Part shown: in pieces, positions 1 to 6,839 of the stretch | Numbering within the stretch: position 1 is the first letter of the stretch | How the letters are laid out: each line of letters begins with the position of its first letter | DNA from: Ruminococcus sp. CAG:254 | GTDB lineage: Bacteria > Bacillota > Clostridia > Oscillospirales > Ruminococcaceae | Length of the DNA: 23,478 nucleotides | Direction: 5' to 3' | Assembly: GCA_000433635.1 (NCBI GenBank) | Contig: HF997826.1 | Span: forward strand, 1 to 23,478 | Notes under the pieces: model-generated | Database searches by the model: none | What the model was told of the DNA's origin: nothing | What the model saw: the letters and a program-made list of their open reading frames with translations, nothing else | Position numbers and translations under genes: made by a program

Positions 1-96
1 CCGGAAGATATGGCGAGTCTGCTGTAAAATTACCGCAGACAGCAAGCAGCAGAATTTCCAAAGAAGTCAGATTTGCAGAGAATCCAAAATCGCCTA

Positions 97-125
97 TAGA
101 CAAATGTTCAAAATTATGCTATACT
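97..125 (+). promoter_or_regulatory. Promoter of the Nudix gene (extended -10)
   Basis: TAGACA (97-102), a 17-bp spacer, and TATACT (120-125) preceded by TGC, an extended -10. It lies about 40 bp upstream of the Nudix start at 164, and an AAGGAG ribosome-binding site follows at about 149-154. This is pattern recognition only. The 96 bases before it contain no gene that can be supported. Confidence 0.7.
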
Positions 126-163
126 AAAAGAGAACCGTATCATTTCAGAAAGGAGTCGCTTTT

Positions 164-577
164 ATGATGCATGAAAAATCCTGTGGAGCAATTGTCTATC
201 GGAAATCCCACGGGAATATTGAAATTCTGCTGATTAAACATGTAAACAGCGGGCATTGGTCGTTTCCAAAGGGACATGTAGAAGGCACAGAAACCGAAGT
301 CGAAACGGCAAAACGGGAAATCAAAGAAGAAACTGCCATTGATGTCCTGATTGACCCGACCTTTCGGGAAACGGTTTCTTATTTCCCGAAGCGAGATACC
401 CAAAAAACCGTTGTTTATTTTATTGCCCGTGCAAAAAATTATGATTTTTTTCCGCAGGCGGAAGAAATTTCAGAAATTCGCTGGGTCGATATTGGACATG
501 CTTCCAATATCCTGACGTATGAGAATGATAAAAACATCGTCACAAAAGCGAAGGTTGCAATTCGGGAATTCGAATGA
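164..577 (+). CDS. Nudix hydrolase, Ap4A-hydrolase-like
   Basis: A 137-aa Nudix-fold pyrophosphohydrolase. The Nudix box is visible at residues 37-59: G37, E43, R51-E52, E55-E56, then I59. E52, E55 and E56 are the expected metal-binding glutamates. The usual glycine before the last hydrophobic residue is Ala58. The stretch WSFPKGHVEG around residues 32-41 is typical of asymmetric bis(5'-nucleosyl)-tetraphosphatases, which cleave Ap4A to ATP and AMP and act as cytosolic housecleaning enzymes; substrate assignment is inference from this motif. The gene is monocistronic, with its own extended -10 promoter (97-125), a good ribosome-binding site and a terminator at 599-646. Met1 and Met2 are adjacent, so the start could be 164 or 167; spacing slightly favours 164. 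Confidence 0.88.
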   Translation: MMHEKSCGAIVYRKSHGNIEILLIKHVNSGHWSFPKGHVEGTETEVETAKREIKEETAIDVLIDPTFRETVSYFPKRDTQKTVVYFIARAKNYDFFPQAEEISEIRWVDIGHASNILTYENDKNIVTKAKVAIREFE

Positions 578-598
578 GCAGGCTGTAGAAACAACAGG

Positions 599-646
599 CA
601 ATCCCACGTTGTGCAAAAAATGGCACGGCGATGGGATTGTTTTGTT
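599..646 (+). terminator. Rho-independent terminator after the Nudix gene
   Basis: CAATCCCA (599-606) pairs perfectly with TGGGATTG (632-639). Inside it CGTTGTGC (607-614) pairs with GCACGGCG (623-630) using G-U pairs, so the stem is about 16 bp with a one-base bulge and an A-rich loop. A T-rich tail (640-646) follows. Confidence 0.75.
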
Positions 647-677
647 CCAGCAACCTGTAAAAATGTTTCGTTTGGCA

Positions 678-706
678 TTTACCTTTTTCAAAAAGTATGA
701 TACAAT
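678..706 (+). promoter_or_regulatory. Promoter of the CPBP protease gene (extended -10)
   Basis: TTTACC (678-683), 17-bp spacer, TACAAT (701-706) preceded by TGA. Located about 50 bp before the TTG start at 758, downstream of the Nudix terminator, so the two genes are separate transcription units. Confidence 0.7.
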
Positions 707-757
707 AGAATCAATATCAAACCGCAGCGTGAAACCTGCTGAATAGGAGGCGTTTTC

Positions 758-1858
758 TTGAATCCCACTCTTCGACCCGACCCATACGACCCGTTTTCCA
801 ATCCAACCCAGCACCGTGCCTATGCATCACACTATCGCACCATCTTGCCCCAGATTGGATTGCCCGGCTATCAAGTTCCCCTGAAACCAACCAAACAAGA
901 ACGAAAACGCATCCGGCATTATTTCAATGCTGCTGGATTCGGCTTGACCGCCCATTTTTTCTTGGTGCAGATTCTTGCGTTGGTTGTCATGGCGGTGTTG
1001 CAGGGCATCATGGGCTTTGCGAAAAATGGCGTGGATGCCAATGCTTATATCCAGCAATCTTCCATCTTAATGGCAGTGAATGGGCTTTTATTTTTAATGG
1101 CAAATACCAGCGTGGCTGCAATCGGCTGCCGAGCAACAAAAATTCCCATCCGCAACCTGTTTCATACGAATACTTTTCGATTTTCGGAGATCCTTCCGTA
1201 TCTCTTCATTGGGATTTTTATTCAGTCAGCATCTGGTGATGTGTCAAGCTGGATTACAGACTTGTTGGGACAGGGTGGGATTACTGCTTATGAACCAGAT
1301 ATTGACTATTACGGAACAGGAACGGCAGTTGTTGCAGAGATTTTATATGGCTGCTTGATTGCACCGATTACAGAAGAATTTCTCTATCGGGGATTTGTCT
1401 TGAAGAATCTCTCCCGTGTGAGTCAGCGGACAGGAATTTTGCTGAGTGCATTTTTGTTCGGCTTGGGACATCAGAATATTTCCCAATTCCTGCTCGCATT
1501 TCCGCTGGGTGTTTTTCTCGGAGCACTTGCCGTTCGGCACAATTCCATTTTGCCTTCGATTTTCGTGCATGTGACCGTCAATTCCGCTGCAACGATTTTC
1601 GGTATGGGTTATGAACGCATTACCGACCCAGAAGCTGCTTCGATGTTCGCCGTCTATGGAAATATATTATATACGCTGCTGGCAGTCATCGGAGCAATTT
1701 TGCTGGTGCTGCACCTGCGAAAGCATATTTTCCCGAAAAATACCCCTGCACAGAGCCTGCGGGGCGGACGGATTTTGTGTACAGCACCGTGGCTGTTGGT
1801 GATTATTCTATTGAATCTTGCAGTTGCAATTGAGGCAATCTGGTCTGCATCGGTTTAA
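758..1858 (+). CDS. CPBP-family intramembrane metalloprotease
   Basis: A 366-aa polytopic membrane protein of the CPBP (CAAX protease / bacteriocin-processing; ABI) family. The three diagnostic motifs are present in order: E206-E207 with R211 (EEFLYR), H238 (FGLGHQN), and H271 with N275 (FVHVTVN). These are the presumed metal-binding and catalytic residues in the membrane core. The N-terminal ~60 residues are hydrophilic and several hydrophobic segments follow. The start is TTG at 758, chosen because AGGAGG (745-750) sits 7 nt upstream. It has its own promoter and shares a bidirectional terminator (1868-1920) with the convergent DUF4363 gene. In this family roles range from peptide or pheromone processing to bacteriocin self-immunity. 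No bacteriocin gene is visible nearby, so the substrate is unknown. Confidence 0.88.
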   Translation: MNPTLRPDPYDPFSNPTQHRAYASHYRTILPQIGLPGYQVPLKPTKQERKRIRHYFNAAGFGLTAHFFLVQILALVVMAVLQGIMGFAKNGVDANAYIQQSSILMAVNGLLFLMANTSVAAIGCRATKIPIRNLFHTNTFRFSEILPYLFIGIFIQSASGDVSSWITDLLGQGGITAYEPDIDYYGTGTAVVAEILYGCLIAPITEEFLYRGFVLKNLSRVSQRTGILLSAFLFGLGHQNISQFLLAFPLGVFLGALAVRHNSILPSIFVHVTVNSAATIFGMGYERITDPEAASMFAVYGNILYTLLAVIGAILLVLHLRKHIFPKNTPAQSLRGGRILCTAPWLLVIILLNLAVAIEAIWSASV

Positions 1859-1867
1859 AACTTGTGG

Positions 1868-1920
1868 AAAAAGCAATCGCTGCATCCTGTTGAAACAGGA
1901 GCGGAGATTGCTTTTTTTGT
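1868..1920. terminator. Bidirectional terminator between convergent genes
   Basis: AGCAATC pairs with GATTGCT as the outer stem, and an inner TCCTGT / ACAGGA stem lies within it. An A-run precedes the stem and a run of seven T follows, so it can terminate the + strand CPBP gene and the - strand DUF421-DUF4363 operon. The DUF4363 stop codon is at 1920-1922. Confidence 0.8.
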
Positions 1921-2282
1921 TAAAACAGCATCAGGAACGAAAAGCCGTCCTCTTGAATGAGAAATTGTAGGTTGCTCTGTAAGTCTTTTAGCTCTGCGGT
2001 AAATTCGTCGCAGTCCGATTCCAGCAGTGGCTTCAGCCGATAGACAGAATTAGAGGTGTCCATGAGTTTATCTCGCCGAACAGAGAGCAGCAGCCATGGT
2101 TCTGCCTTTTCCCATGCAGTTTCGACCGCTTCGCATTGGGCAGCGGTCGGAGATGCCGTTTCAGAAACCTGCTGGACTGCTTCTAAAACGGCATTTCCAG
2201 AATACCGGACGGCAGCCATTGAACCAATGCTGATTCCCAATAATATAAGCAGAATGGCAAGACTGATGCGGAAACGGGTCAT
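1920..2282 (-). CDS. DUF4363 family protein
   Basis: A 120-aa protein with one N-terminal membrane segment or uncleaved signal anchor (about residues 4-26) and an external or internal helical region of about 90 residues containing a W-E-K-A-E-P-W stretch. It matches the DUF4363 family, which has no established biochemical function. The start at 2282 is chosen rather than an ATG 48 nt upstream. The ATG overlaps the TGA stop of the DUF421 gene (ATGA, 4 nt), and a strong AAGGAGG site sits 9 nt before it inside the end of DUF421. This implies translational coupling. DUF421-DUF4363 pairs are a recurrent arrangement in Firmicutes, so the two products probably work together at the membrane. Confidence 0.75.
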   Translation of the reverse strand: MTRFRISLAILLILLGISIGSMAAVRYSGNAVLEAVQQVSETASPTAAQCEAVETAWEKAEPWLLLSVRRDKLMDTSNSVYRLKPLLESDCDEFTAELKDLQSNLQFLIQEDGFSFLMLF

Positions 2283-2974
2283 GAAGCTGCTCCTCCTTTC
2301 TCGTGAAACTGTTTTGGAATGCAAGTACAAATGCCGTTGCGGTCAGCGGTCAACAGAAAGACATCTTTTTCCTGTAGTTTTCGCCGTTGCAGTTCGGCAG
2401 CAACCCAGCTGTGTTCTTTTTGCAGGCTGTGCAGGGCATTTCGGCTAAGTGTTCCGTCTGCAATCAGCGTAACAGGGGGGTCGATGGTTTTGGGGTGCAA
2501 GTCGGCATCTTGCAGCGTGAATGGTTGATGTTCTTTTTTCAGGTAGACAGAAATGCTCCCCGTTGTTTCGACAATGGCAAATTGCACTTCTTCGATGGAG
2601 AATACTTGATTGCCACGCAGTGCCGTCATGAGGTCATCAATGGAAAGCCGCAGTTCTCGCATGGTGTCCTGTTCGATTTGTCCATTTCGGATGATAATTT
2701 TCGGGCTGCCGCAAATCACTCGCCGCAGACGGCGACTCTTGAGGGAAAACCACGAAATGATGACTTCAAAACAAACCATCGACAGAATGGGCAGAATGCC
2801 GGGCAGCAGGGGAATGGCAGTGTCCTCTAATGGCAGCGTTGCAATGTTGGAAATCAGAATGGTGATGACGAGTTCCGAGGGTTGCAGTTCGCCCAGTTGC
2901 CGTTTTCCCATCAGGCGAACAGAAAAAATAACGACAAAATATAAAATCAATGCACGGATGAAAATCGTTCCCAT
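2279..2974 (-). CDS. DUF421 (YetF-like) membrane protein
   Basis: A 231-aa protein of the DUF421/YetF family. The N-terminal ~80 residues contain about three transmembrane helices with the family signature RLMGKRQLGELQPSELV after the first. The remaining ~140 residues form the soluble C-terminal domain typical of the family, which is described as oligomerising. The molecular function is not established; roles in spore or membrane physiology have been proposed for Bacillus members. AAGGAG (2984-2989 on the minus strand) lies 9 nt before the ATG. It is the first gene of a two-gene operon with DUF4363. I could not find a convincing minus-strand promoter in 2990-3160. Confidence 0.85.
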   Translation of the reverse strand: MGTIFIRALILYFVVIFSVRLMGKRQLGELQPSELVITILISNIATLPLEDTAIPLLPGILPILSMVCFEVIISWFSLKSRRLRRVICGSPKIIIRNGQIEQDTMRELRLSIDDLMTALRGNQVFSIEEVQFAIVETTGSISVYLKKEHQPFTLQDADLHPKTIDPPVTLIADGTLSRNALHSLQKEHSWVAAELQRRKLQEKDVFLLTADRNGICTCIPKQFHEKGGAAS

Positions 2975-3122
2975 GTTTGGATGCTCCTTTATGATTGAAA
3001 TCTGGGAAATGTGATTGGAAAAACCAGTATGAAAATCCTGCTGTTAGTGTATACCGAGCGGCGGAAATTATCCATGCATTTGGAAAAGCAGTTGAAAGCA
3101 GCGATTTTTTTCTTGTTGGCAG

Positions 3123-3151
3123 TTGATTCTTGTTGAAAAATATGCTATAAT
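3123..3151 (+). promoter_or_regulatory. Promoter of the glycosyltransferase gene (extended -10)
   Basis: TTGATT (3123-3128), 17-bp spacer, TATAAT (3146-3151) preceded by TGC. Only about 35 nt separate it from the glycosyltransferase ribosome-binding site at 3179-3184. Confidence 0.75.
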
Positions 3152-3193
3152 GAGGGGCATGAAATGATATGTGAAAAAAGGAGGAAATCTGCC

Positions 3194-4402
3194 ATGAAAC
3201 GGGTTTTGATGCTTTCGACCGTTGCTTCTTTGCAGGATCAGTTTAATATGGCAAATATCCGGATGCTGCGAAATCTGCATTGTGATGTGCATGTGGCTTG
3301 TAATTTTGTACAGGGCAATAATACTTCTCCGCAGCGAATTGCAGTATTTCAAAATGAATTGGCTGCATTGGGTGTGACGTGCCATCAAATTGACTTTGCC
3401 CGCAGTCCGTTTCATCTGCTCCAAAATCATCGTGCTTATCAGCAACTAAAAGCCGTTCTCCGTGCGGATACATTTGATTGCATCCACTGCCATACGCCGG
3501 TGGGCGGTATCTATGGACGACAGGCAGCTGCTGCCTTTCAGATTCCGGTGATTTATACCGCACATGGCTTTCACTTCTTTCAGGGAGCACCATTGTGGAA
3601 TTGGTTGCTGTTTTACCCTGTGGAAAAGTATTATGCCAGAAAAACAGATGTGTTAGTCACCATCAACAGTGAAGACTATGACCGTGCTGTGCGGAAAATG
3701 CATGCGAAACAGGTTGTCCGGATTCCGGGCGTGGGCTTGAAGCCGGGAAAGTATCGGTTTGCCAGCCGTTCCCGGGAAGAAGTGCGGGAAGCGTTGGATT
3801 TGCCGCTGGATGCCATCCTGCTGATTTCTGTCGGAGAACTGAACCGCAACAAGAACCATCGGGTGATTATTCAGGCGATGGCACGCCTGCCGCAGCTGCC
3901 ACTATACTATATATTATGTGGGAAGGGAAAGGAAGCAGAATTTTTGCAGGAACTTGCCCAGAGTTTGCACCTCTCTAATCGGGTGCGGATTTTGGGATAT
4001 CGGCAGGATGTTTGCGATTTGCTGCACGCTTCAGATATTTTCTGTTTCCCATCCAAACGGGAAGGGTTGGGCATGGCAGCACTGGAGGCAATGGAAGCTG
4101 GATTGCCGCTGGTCACTTCTAATATTCATGGCATTCGGGACTATTCCCTCAGCGGTGAAACGGGATTTGCCTGCCCTGTGTCGAATGTGGAGGAATTTGC
4201 TCATGCGATTGAAACGCTCTCCGAAAACCGCAACCTCCGGAAACGGATGGGGACATATAATCAGCAGGCAGTAGAAGCATTCTATCAGGCGAAAACTGAT
4301 GAAATCATGAAATCCGTTTATACAGATGTCTTAAAACTGGATGAAATCCTGCCTGAAACCGAGCCAGAACCGGTGGAATCGGCATCTTCTTCCCGTACAT
4401 AA
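3194..4402 (+). CDS. Glycosyltransferase family 4 (GT-B fold)
   Basis: A 402-aa cytosolic or membrane-associated glycosyltransferase. The N-terminal half (about 1-185) has the acceptor-domain pattern of the EpsD/CapM-like group: HCHTPVGG, then YTAHGFHFF. The C-terminal half carries the nucleotide-sugar domain, with the E-x7-E motif as E290 and E298 in EGLGMAALE, preceded by DIFCFPSKR. It probably transfers a sugar from a nucleotide donor to a lipid-linked or exopolysaccharide intermediate; the sugar and acceptor cannot be told. The start at 3194 is preferred over an in-frame ATG at 3164 because AGGAGG (3179-3184) is 9 nt upstream of 3194. It stands alone, with no other glycan genes in the window. 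The C-terminus ends in an acidic, Ser-rich tail. No clear terminator follows before the rpsJ promoter. Confidence 0.88.
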   Translation: MKRVLMLSTVASLQDQFNMANIRMLRNLHCDVHVACNFVQGNNTSPQRIAVFQNELAALGVTCHQIDFARSPFHLLQNHRAYQQLKAVLRADTFDCIHCHTPVGGIYGRQAAAAFQIPVIYTAHGFHFFQGAPLWNWLLFYPVEKYYARKTDVLVTINSEDYDRAVRKMHAKQVVRIPGVGLKPGKYRFASRSREEVREALDLPLDAILLISVGELNRNKNHRVIIQAMARLPQLPLYYILCGKGKEAEFLQELAQSLHLSNRVRILGYRQDVCDLLHASDIFCFPSKREGLGMAALEAMEAGLPLVTSNIHGIRDYSLSGETGFACPVSNVEEFAHAIETLSENRNLRKRMGTYNQQAVEAFYQAKTDEIMKSVYTDVLKLDEILPETEPEPVESASSSRT

Positions 4403-4442
4403 AAAGTTTACAAAATAAATTGCAAAAATCGGGCATTTTCTC

Positions 4443-4471
4443 TTGCAATTTGCTTGCAAGTGTGTTATAAT
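4443..4471 (+). promoter_or_regulatory. Main promoter of the S10-spc-alpha operon
   Basis: TTGCAA (4443-4448), 17-bp spacer, TATAAT (4466-4471) preceded by TGT (extended -10). Transcription should begin near 4478, about 290 nt before rpsJ. I see no other clear promoter within the 15.6-kb ribosomal cluster, so this one may drive all of it. Confidence 0.75.
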
Positions 4472-4477
4472 ACTCCT

Positions 4478-4771
4478 TGCGTGATTGCAATAGATATGCG
4501 ATGAAGTGAAAGGTTGCCGGCGGTATGTCGGGTAATTTTCATGGAGTATGTCCGATTTAAAACCGGGCGAATCAGGATATAACACAGTCTGTGGGTAATT
4601 TTGTCTGTACAGTGGTGCATACTGTACAGCGGACAGATTTGTGCCTAAATCAGCTCGGAATACCGATTTTATACGGAATTCCGAGTTTTTTATATGCTGC
4701 CGCACGGAAACACCCGGCAGCGTGGCAAATAATCCTGCTGCCCCCAATACCAACAAGGAGGCGAGAGAAAA
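4478..4771 (+). promoter_or_regulatory. Structured 5' leader of the ribosomal operon, with attenuator
   Basis: This is the gene-free stretch before rpsJ. In order it holds: a weak TCGG/CCGA hairpin with GGGTAATTTT (4530-4539) on its 5' side; a second GGGTAATTTT (4593-4602); a perfect 9-bp hairpin CTGTACAGT (4605-4613) / ACTGTACAG (4621-4629), enclosed by CACAGTCTGT (from about 4583) pairing with ACAGATTTGTG (ending about 4644); an intrinsic terminator (4654-4692); a GCTGCCG/CGGCAGC hairpin (about 4696-4721); and the rpsJ ribosome-binding site AAGGAGG (4755-4761). This layout fits a ribosomal-protein autoregulatory leader acting by attenuation. The ligand protein is unknown (L4 is the classic one in Enterobacteria), and it matches no leader family I can recognise. 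Confidence 0.6.
4654..4692 (+). terminator. Intrinsic terminator/attenuator inside the rpsJ leader
   Basis: CTCGGAAT (4654-4661) pairs perfectly with ATTCCGAG (4678-4685). After an A/A mismatch a further CCG/CGG pairs, and a run of six T (4686-4691) follows. It lies about 80 nt before rpsJ and about 175 nt after the predicted transcription start, so it must be bypassed for the operon to be expressed. Confidence 0.72.
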
Positions 4772-5086
4772 ATGGCAGTCAATGAAAAGATCAGAATCAA
4801 AATTAAGGGCTATGAGCACGCAACAGTAGATGCTGCTGCTGCAAAGATTGTAGAAGCTGCAAAGAGAAGCGGTTCCAACGTATCCGGACCGATTCCGCTC
4901 CCGACAGACAAGGAGATCATCACAATCCTGCGTGCAACTCATAAGTACAAGGATAGCCGTGAACAGTTCGAAATGCGGACACACAAGCGGCTGATCGATG
5001 TTATCCGCCCGACTCAGAAGACGACAGAAGCTCTTCAGAAGCTGGAAATTCCGGCAGGCGTTGACATCGTAATGGAACTCAAGTAA
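4772..5086 (+). CDS. rpsJ: 30S ribosomal protein S10
   Basis: 104 aa, the normal S10 length. It is an assembly protein of the 30S head and, in other bacteria, the NusE partner of NusB in antitermination. Recognisable family segments are IRIKIKGYEH near the N-terminus, GPIPLPTDKE in the middle, and FEMRTHKRLIDV followed by a C-terminal half ending VDIVMELK. It is the first gene of the cluster, with AAGGAGG (4755-4761) 10 nt before the ATG. The str genes (rpsL, rpsG, fusA, tuf) are not upstream; a glycosyltransferase is, so the cluster starts with its own promoter and leader. Confidence 0.98.
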   Translation: MAVNEKIRIKIKGYEHATVDAAAAKIVEAAKRSGSNVSGPIPLPTDKEIITILRATHKYKDSREQFEMRTHKRLIDVIRPTQKTTEALQKLEIPAGVDIVMELK

Positions 5087-5170
5087 GAGATTCCGAACAG
5101 ATAACGGCACTTTCCGTTATCCGGTCAAGTTGATGTAGATCAACCAATAACCAACAGGAGGAAAACGAAT
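5087..5170 (+). promoter_or_regulatory. Intercistronic hairpins upstream of rplC
   Basis: Two stem-loops occupy the gap. GATAACGG (5100-5107) pairs with CCGTTATC (5114-5121), a perfect 8-bp stem. GTTGAT (5129-5134) pairs with ATCAAC (5139-5144). They precede the rplC ribosome-binding site (AGGAGG near 5156-5161). There is no T-run, so termination is unlikely; mRNA processing, stability or protein binding is more plausible. Confidence 0.45.
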
Positions 5171-5803
5171 ATGCAGAAGGCAATTATCGGTAAGAAGATC
5201 GGTATGACCCAGATTTTCGATGAAAATGGCAAAGTCATTCCGGTTACCGTTGTAGAAGCTGGTCCTTGCACCATCGTGCAGAAGAAGACCGTGGAAAACG
5301 ACGGATATGCAGCAGTACAGATGGGTTACGGCGATGTAAAGCCGCAGAGACTCAACAAGCCGGAAAAAGGTCACTTTGCAAAGGCTGATGTTGCACCGAA
5401 GAAGACACTGAAGGAATTCCGTCTGGACAACAGCGACGCTCTGAACGTAGGCGATGTTGTTAAGGCTGATACATTTGCAGTCGGTGACAGCGTGGATGTC
5501 AGCGGTACCAGCAAGGGTAAAGGTTTTGCAGGTGCCATCAAGCGGCATAACCAGCACAGACTGAAGGAAACACACGGTACTGGTCCGGTTCACAGACAGG
5601 CTGGTTCTATGGGTGCTTGTTCTTCCCCGTCCCGTATCTATAAGGGCAAGGGAATGCCGGGTCACATGGGTGCAGAAGCAGTTACCGTGCAGAATCTGGA
5701 AATCGTTAAGATTGACGTTGAAAATAATCTCATCGCAGTCAAGGGTGCGATCCCGGGCCCGAAGGGCGGCATCGTTGCCATCGTTGACAGCGTAAAGGCG
5801 TAA
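5171..5803 (+). CDS. rplC: 50S ribosomal protein L3
   Basis: 210 aa, normal length. L3 is an early 50S assembly protein whose long internal loop reaches the peptidyl-transferase centre. The family signature lies in the second half: KGFAGAIKRH, then THGTGPVHRQAGSMG and a KGKGMPGHMG block. At the site where E. coli L3 has the methylated glutamine (GSIGQ), this protein has Ala, so a PrmB-type modification is not expected. AGGAGG lies 9 nt before the ATG, behind two hairpins in the rpsJ-rplC gap. Confidence 0.98.
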   Translation: MQKAIIGKKIGMTQIFDENGKVIPVTVVEAGPCTIVQKKTVENDGYAAVQMGYGDVKPQRLNKPEKGHFAKADVAPKKTLKEFRLDNSDALNVGDVVKADTFAVGDSVDVSGTSKGKGFAGAIKRHNQHRLKETHGTGPVHRQAGSMGACSSPSRIYKGKGMPGHMGAEAVTVQNLEIVKIDVENNLIAVKGAIPGPKGGIVAIVDSVKA

Positions 5804-5821
5804 AGGAAGGAGGCAACATAA

Positions 5822-6448
5822 ATGGCAAAAGTTTCAGTTTTTGATATGACAGGCCAGCAGGTTTCGGAAATCGAACTTGCAGATGCTGTATTCGGAATTA
5901 CGCCGAATGAATCCGCAATGCACGCTATGGTTGTGAATTATCTTGCCAATCAGCGGCAGGGCACACAGTCTACTCTGACCCGTTCGGAAGTTCGTGGCGG
6001 CGGTAGAAAGCCATGGAGACAGAAGGGTACTGGACATGCAAGACAGGGTTCTATCCGTGCTCCGCAGTGGACACACGGTGGTATTGCTCTGGGTCCGAAG
6101 CCGAGAGATTATCGGTATGCTCTGAACAAGAAGCTGCGGAAGCTCGCAATGAAGTCCGCACTTTCTACAAAGGTTCTGGACAGCAACCTGATCGTTGTAG
6201 ACAGCCTGACAACAGACAGCTACAAGACCAAGACCGTTGTTGCAATGCTGAAGGCTCTGAACGTAGACGGCAAGGCAATGCTCGTAACCGTTGACAAGGA
6301 TGAAAAGCTGGTAAAGAGTGCAGCAAACATCCCGGGCGTAAAGACCGCTGCTTGCAATACATTGAACGTATATGACATCCTGCATCACGATAAGTTCATC
6401 GTTTCTAAGGATGCCGTTGCAAAAATTGAGGAGGTGTATGCAAAGTGA
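5822..6448 (+). CDS. rplD: 50S ribosomal protein L4
   Basis: 208 aa, normal length. L4 lines the peptide exit tunnel and in Enterobacteria represses the S10 operon by binding its leader. The conserved loop with SEVRGGGRKPWRQKGTGHAR followed by GSIRAPQW is present around residues 59-80; this is the tunnel loop in which macrolide-resistance changes occur in other species, and it looks wild type. The AAGGAGG site lies about 10 nt before the ATG. The last codons overlap the rplW start by 4 nt, so L4 and L23 are translationally coupled. It is a natural candidate regulator for the leader at 4478-4771, but that is inference. Confidence 0.98.
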   Translation: MAKVSVFDMTGQQVSEIELADAVFGITPNESAMHAMVVNYLANQRQGTQSTLTRSEVRGGGRKPWRQKGTGHARQGSIRAPQWTHGGIALGPKPRDYRYALNKKLRKLAMKSALSTKVLDSNLIVVDSLTTDSYKTKTVVAMLKALNVDGKAMLVTVDKDEKLVKSAANIPGVKTAACNTLNVYDILHHDKFIVSKDAVAKIEEVYAK

Positions 6449-6771
6449 AAGCACCGCAGGATATTATTCTGAAGCCGATGATCACCGAGCAGAGCGTGGA
6501 CAACATGCAGCAGAGCAAGTACACGTTTAAGGTTGCCAAGGATGCAAACAAGATTGAAATTGCACAGGCTGCCGAAGCCCTCTTCCATGTAGAGGTTGTA
6601 AAGGTAAATACCGTAAACTGCACAGGTAAGACCAAGCGGGTTGGCCGCTTTACCGGCAAGAAAGCAGATTTTAAGAAGGCGATCATCACCATCAATCCGG
6701 AAACCACAAAGACCGGCAAGGATGGCAAGAAGCTGAAGACATCCATTGAATTCTTTGATGGCATGTTCTAA
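6445..6771 (+). CDS. rplW: 50S ribosomal protein L23
   Basis: 108 aa from a GTG start that overlaps the rplD stop (GTGA, 4 nt); GAGGAGG at 6428-6434 decides the start. L23 sits at the exit of the peptide tunnel and is the docking site for trigger factor and SRP. Family features are the N-terminal DIILKPMITEQS stretch, YTFKVAKDANKIEI, and VVKVNTVN, with a basic loop (GKTKRVGRFTGKK) after it. The length is slightly above the usual ~95 because of a C-terminal tail. Confidence 0.97.
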   Translation: MKAPQDIILKPMITEQSVDNMQQSKYTFKVAKDANKIEIAQAAEALFHVEVVKVNTVNCTGKTKRVGRFTGKKADFKKAIITINPETTKTGKDGKKLKTSIEFFDGMF

Positions 6772-6831
6772 TCTCAGAATCATCTGAGAACGTATGGGAG
6801 TCATGCTCCCGCAAATGAAGCATTTGAGGAG
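6772..6831 (+). promoter_or_regulatory. Three tandem hairpins ending in the rplB ribosome-binding site
   Basis: TCTCAG (6772-6777)/CTGAGA (6784-6789); GGGAG (6796-6800)/CTCCC (6806-6810); CAAATG (6812-6817)/CATTTG (6821-6826). The third stem abuts the GAGGAG site (6826-6831), so folding would hinder ribosome loading at rplB. All three stems are perfect. There is no T-run. A function as an intra-operon translational control element is inference. Confidence 0.5.
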
Positions 6832-6839
6832 TGAAATAA

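Noticed and set aside
1..27. End of a gene (eight codons then TAA) at the window edge
   Set aside because: Too short to identify, and two other frames are open through the same bases, so it cannot be told from chance.
3029..3136. 35-codon + strand ORF starting MKILLLVYTERRK
   Set aside because: It has only a weak SD, no promoter of its own, and overlaps the promoter of the glycosyltransferase; probably chance.
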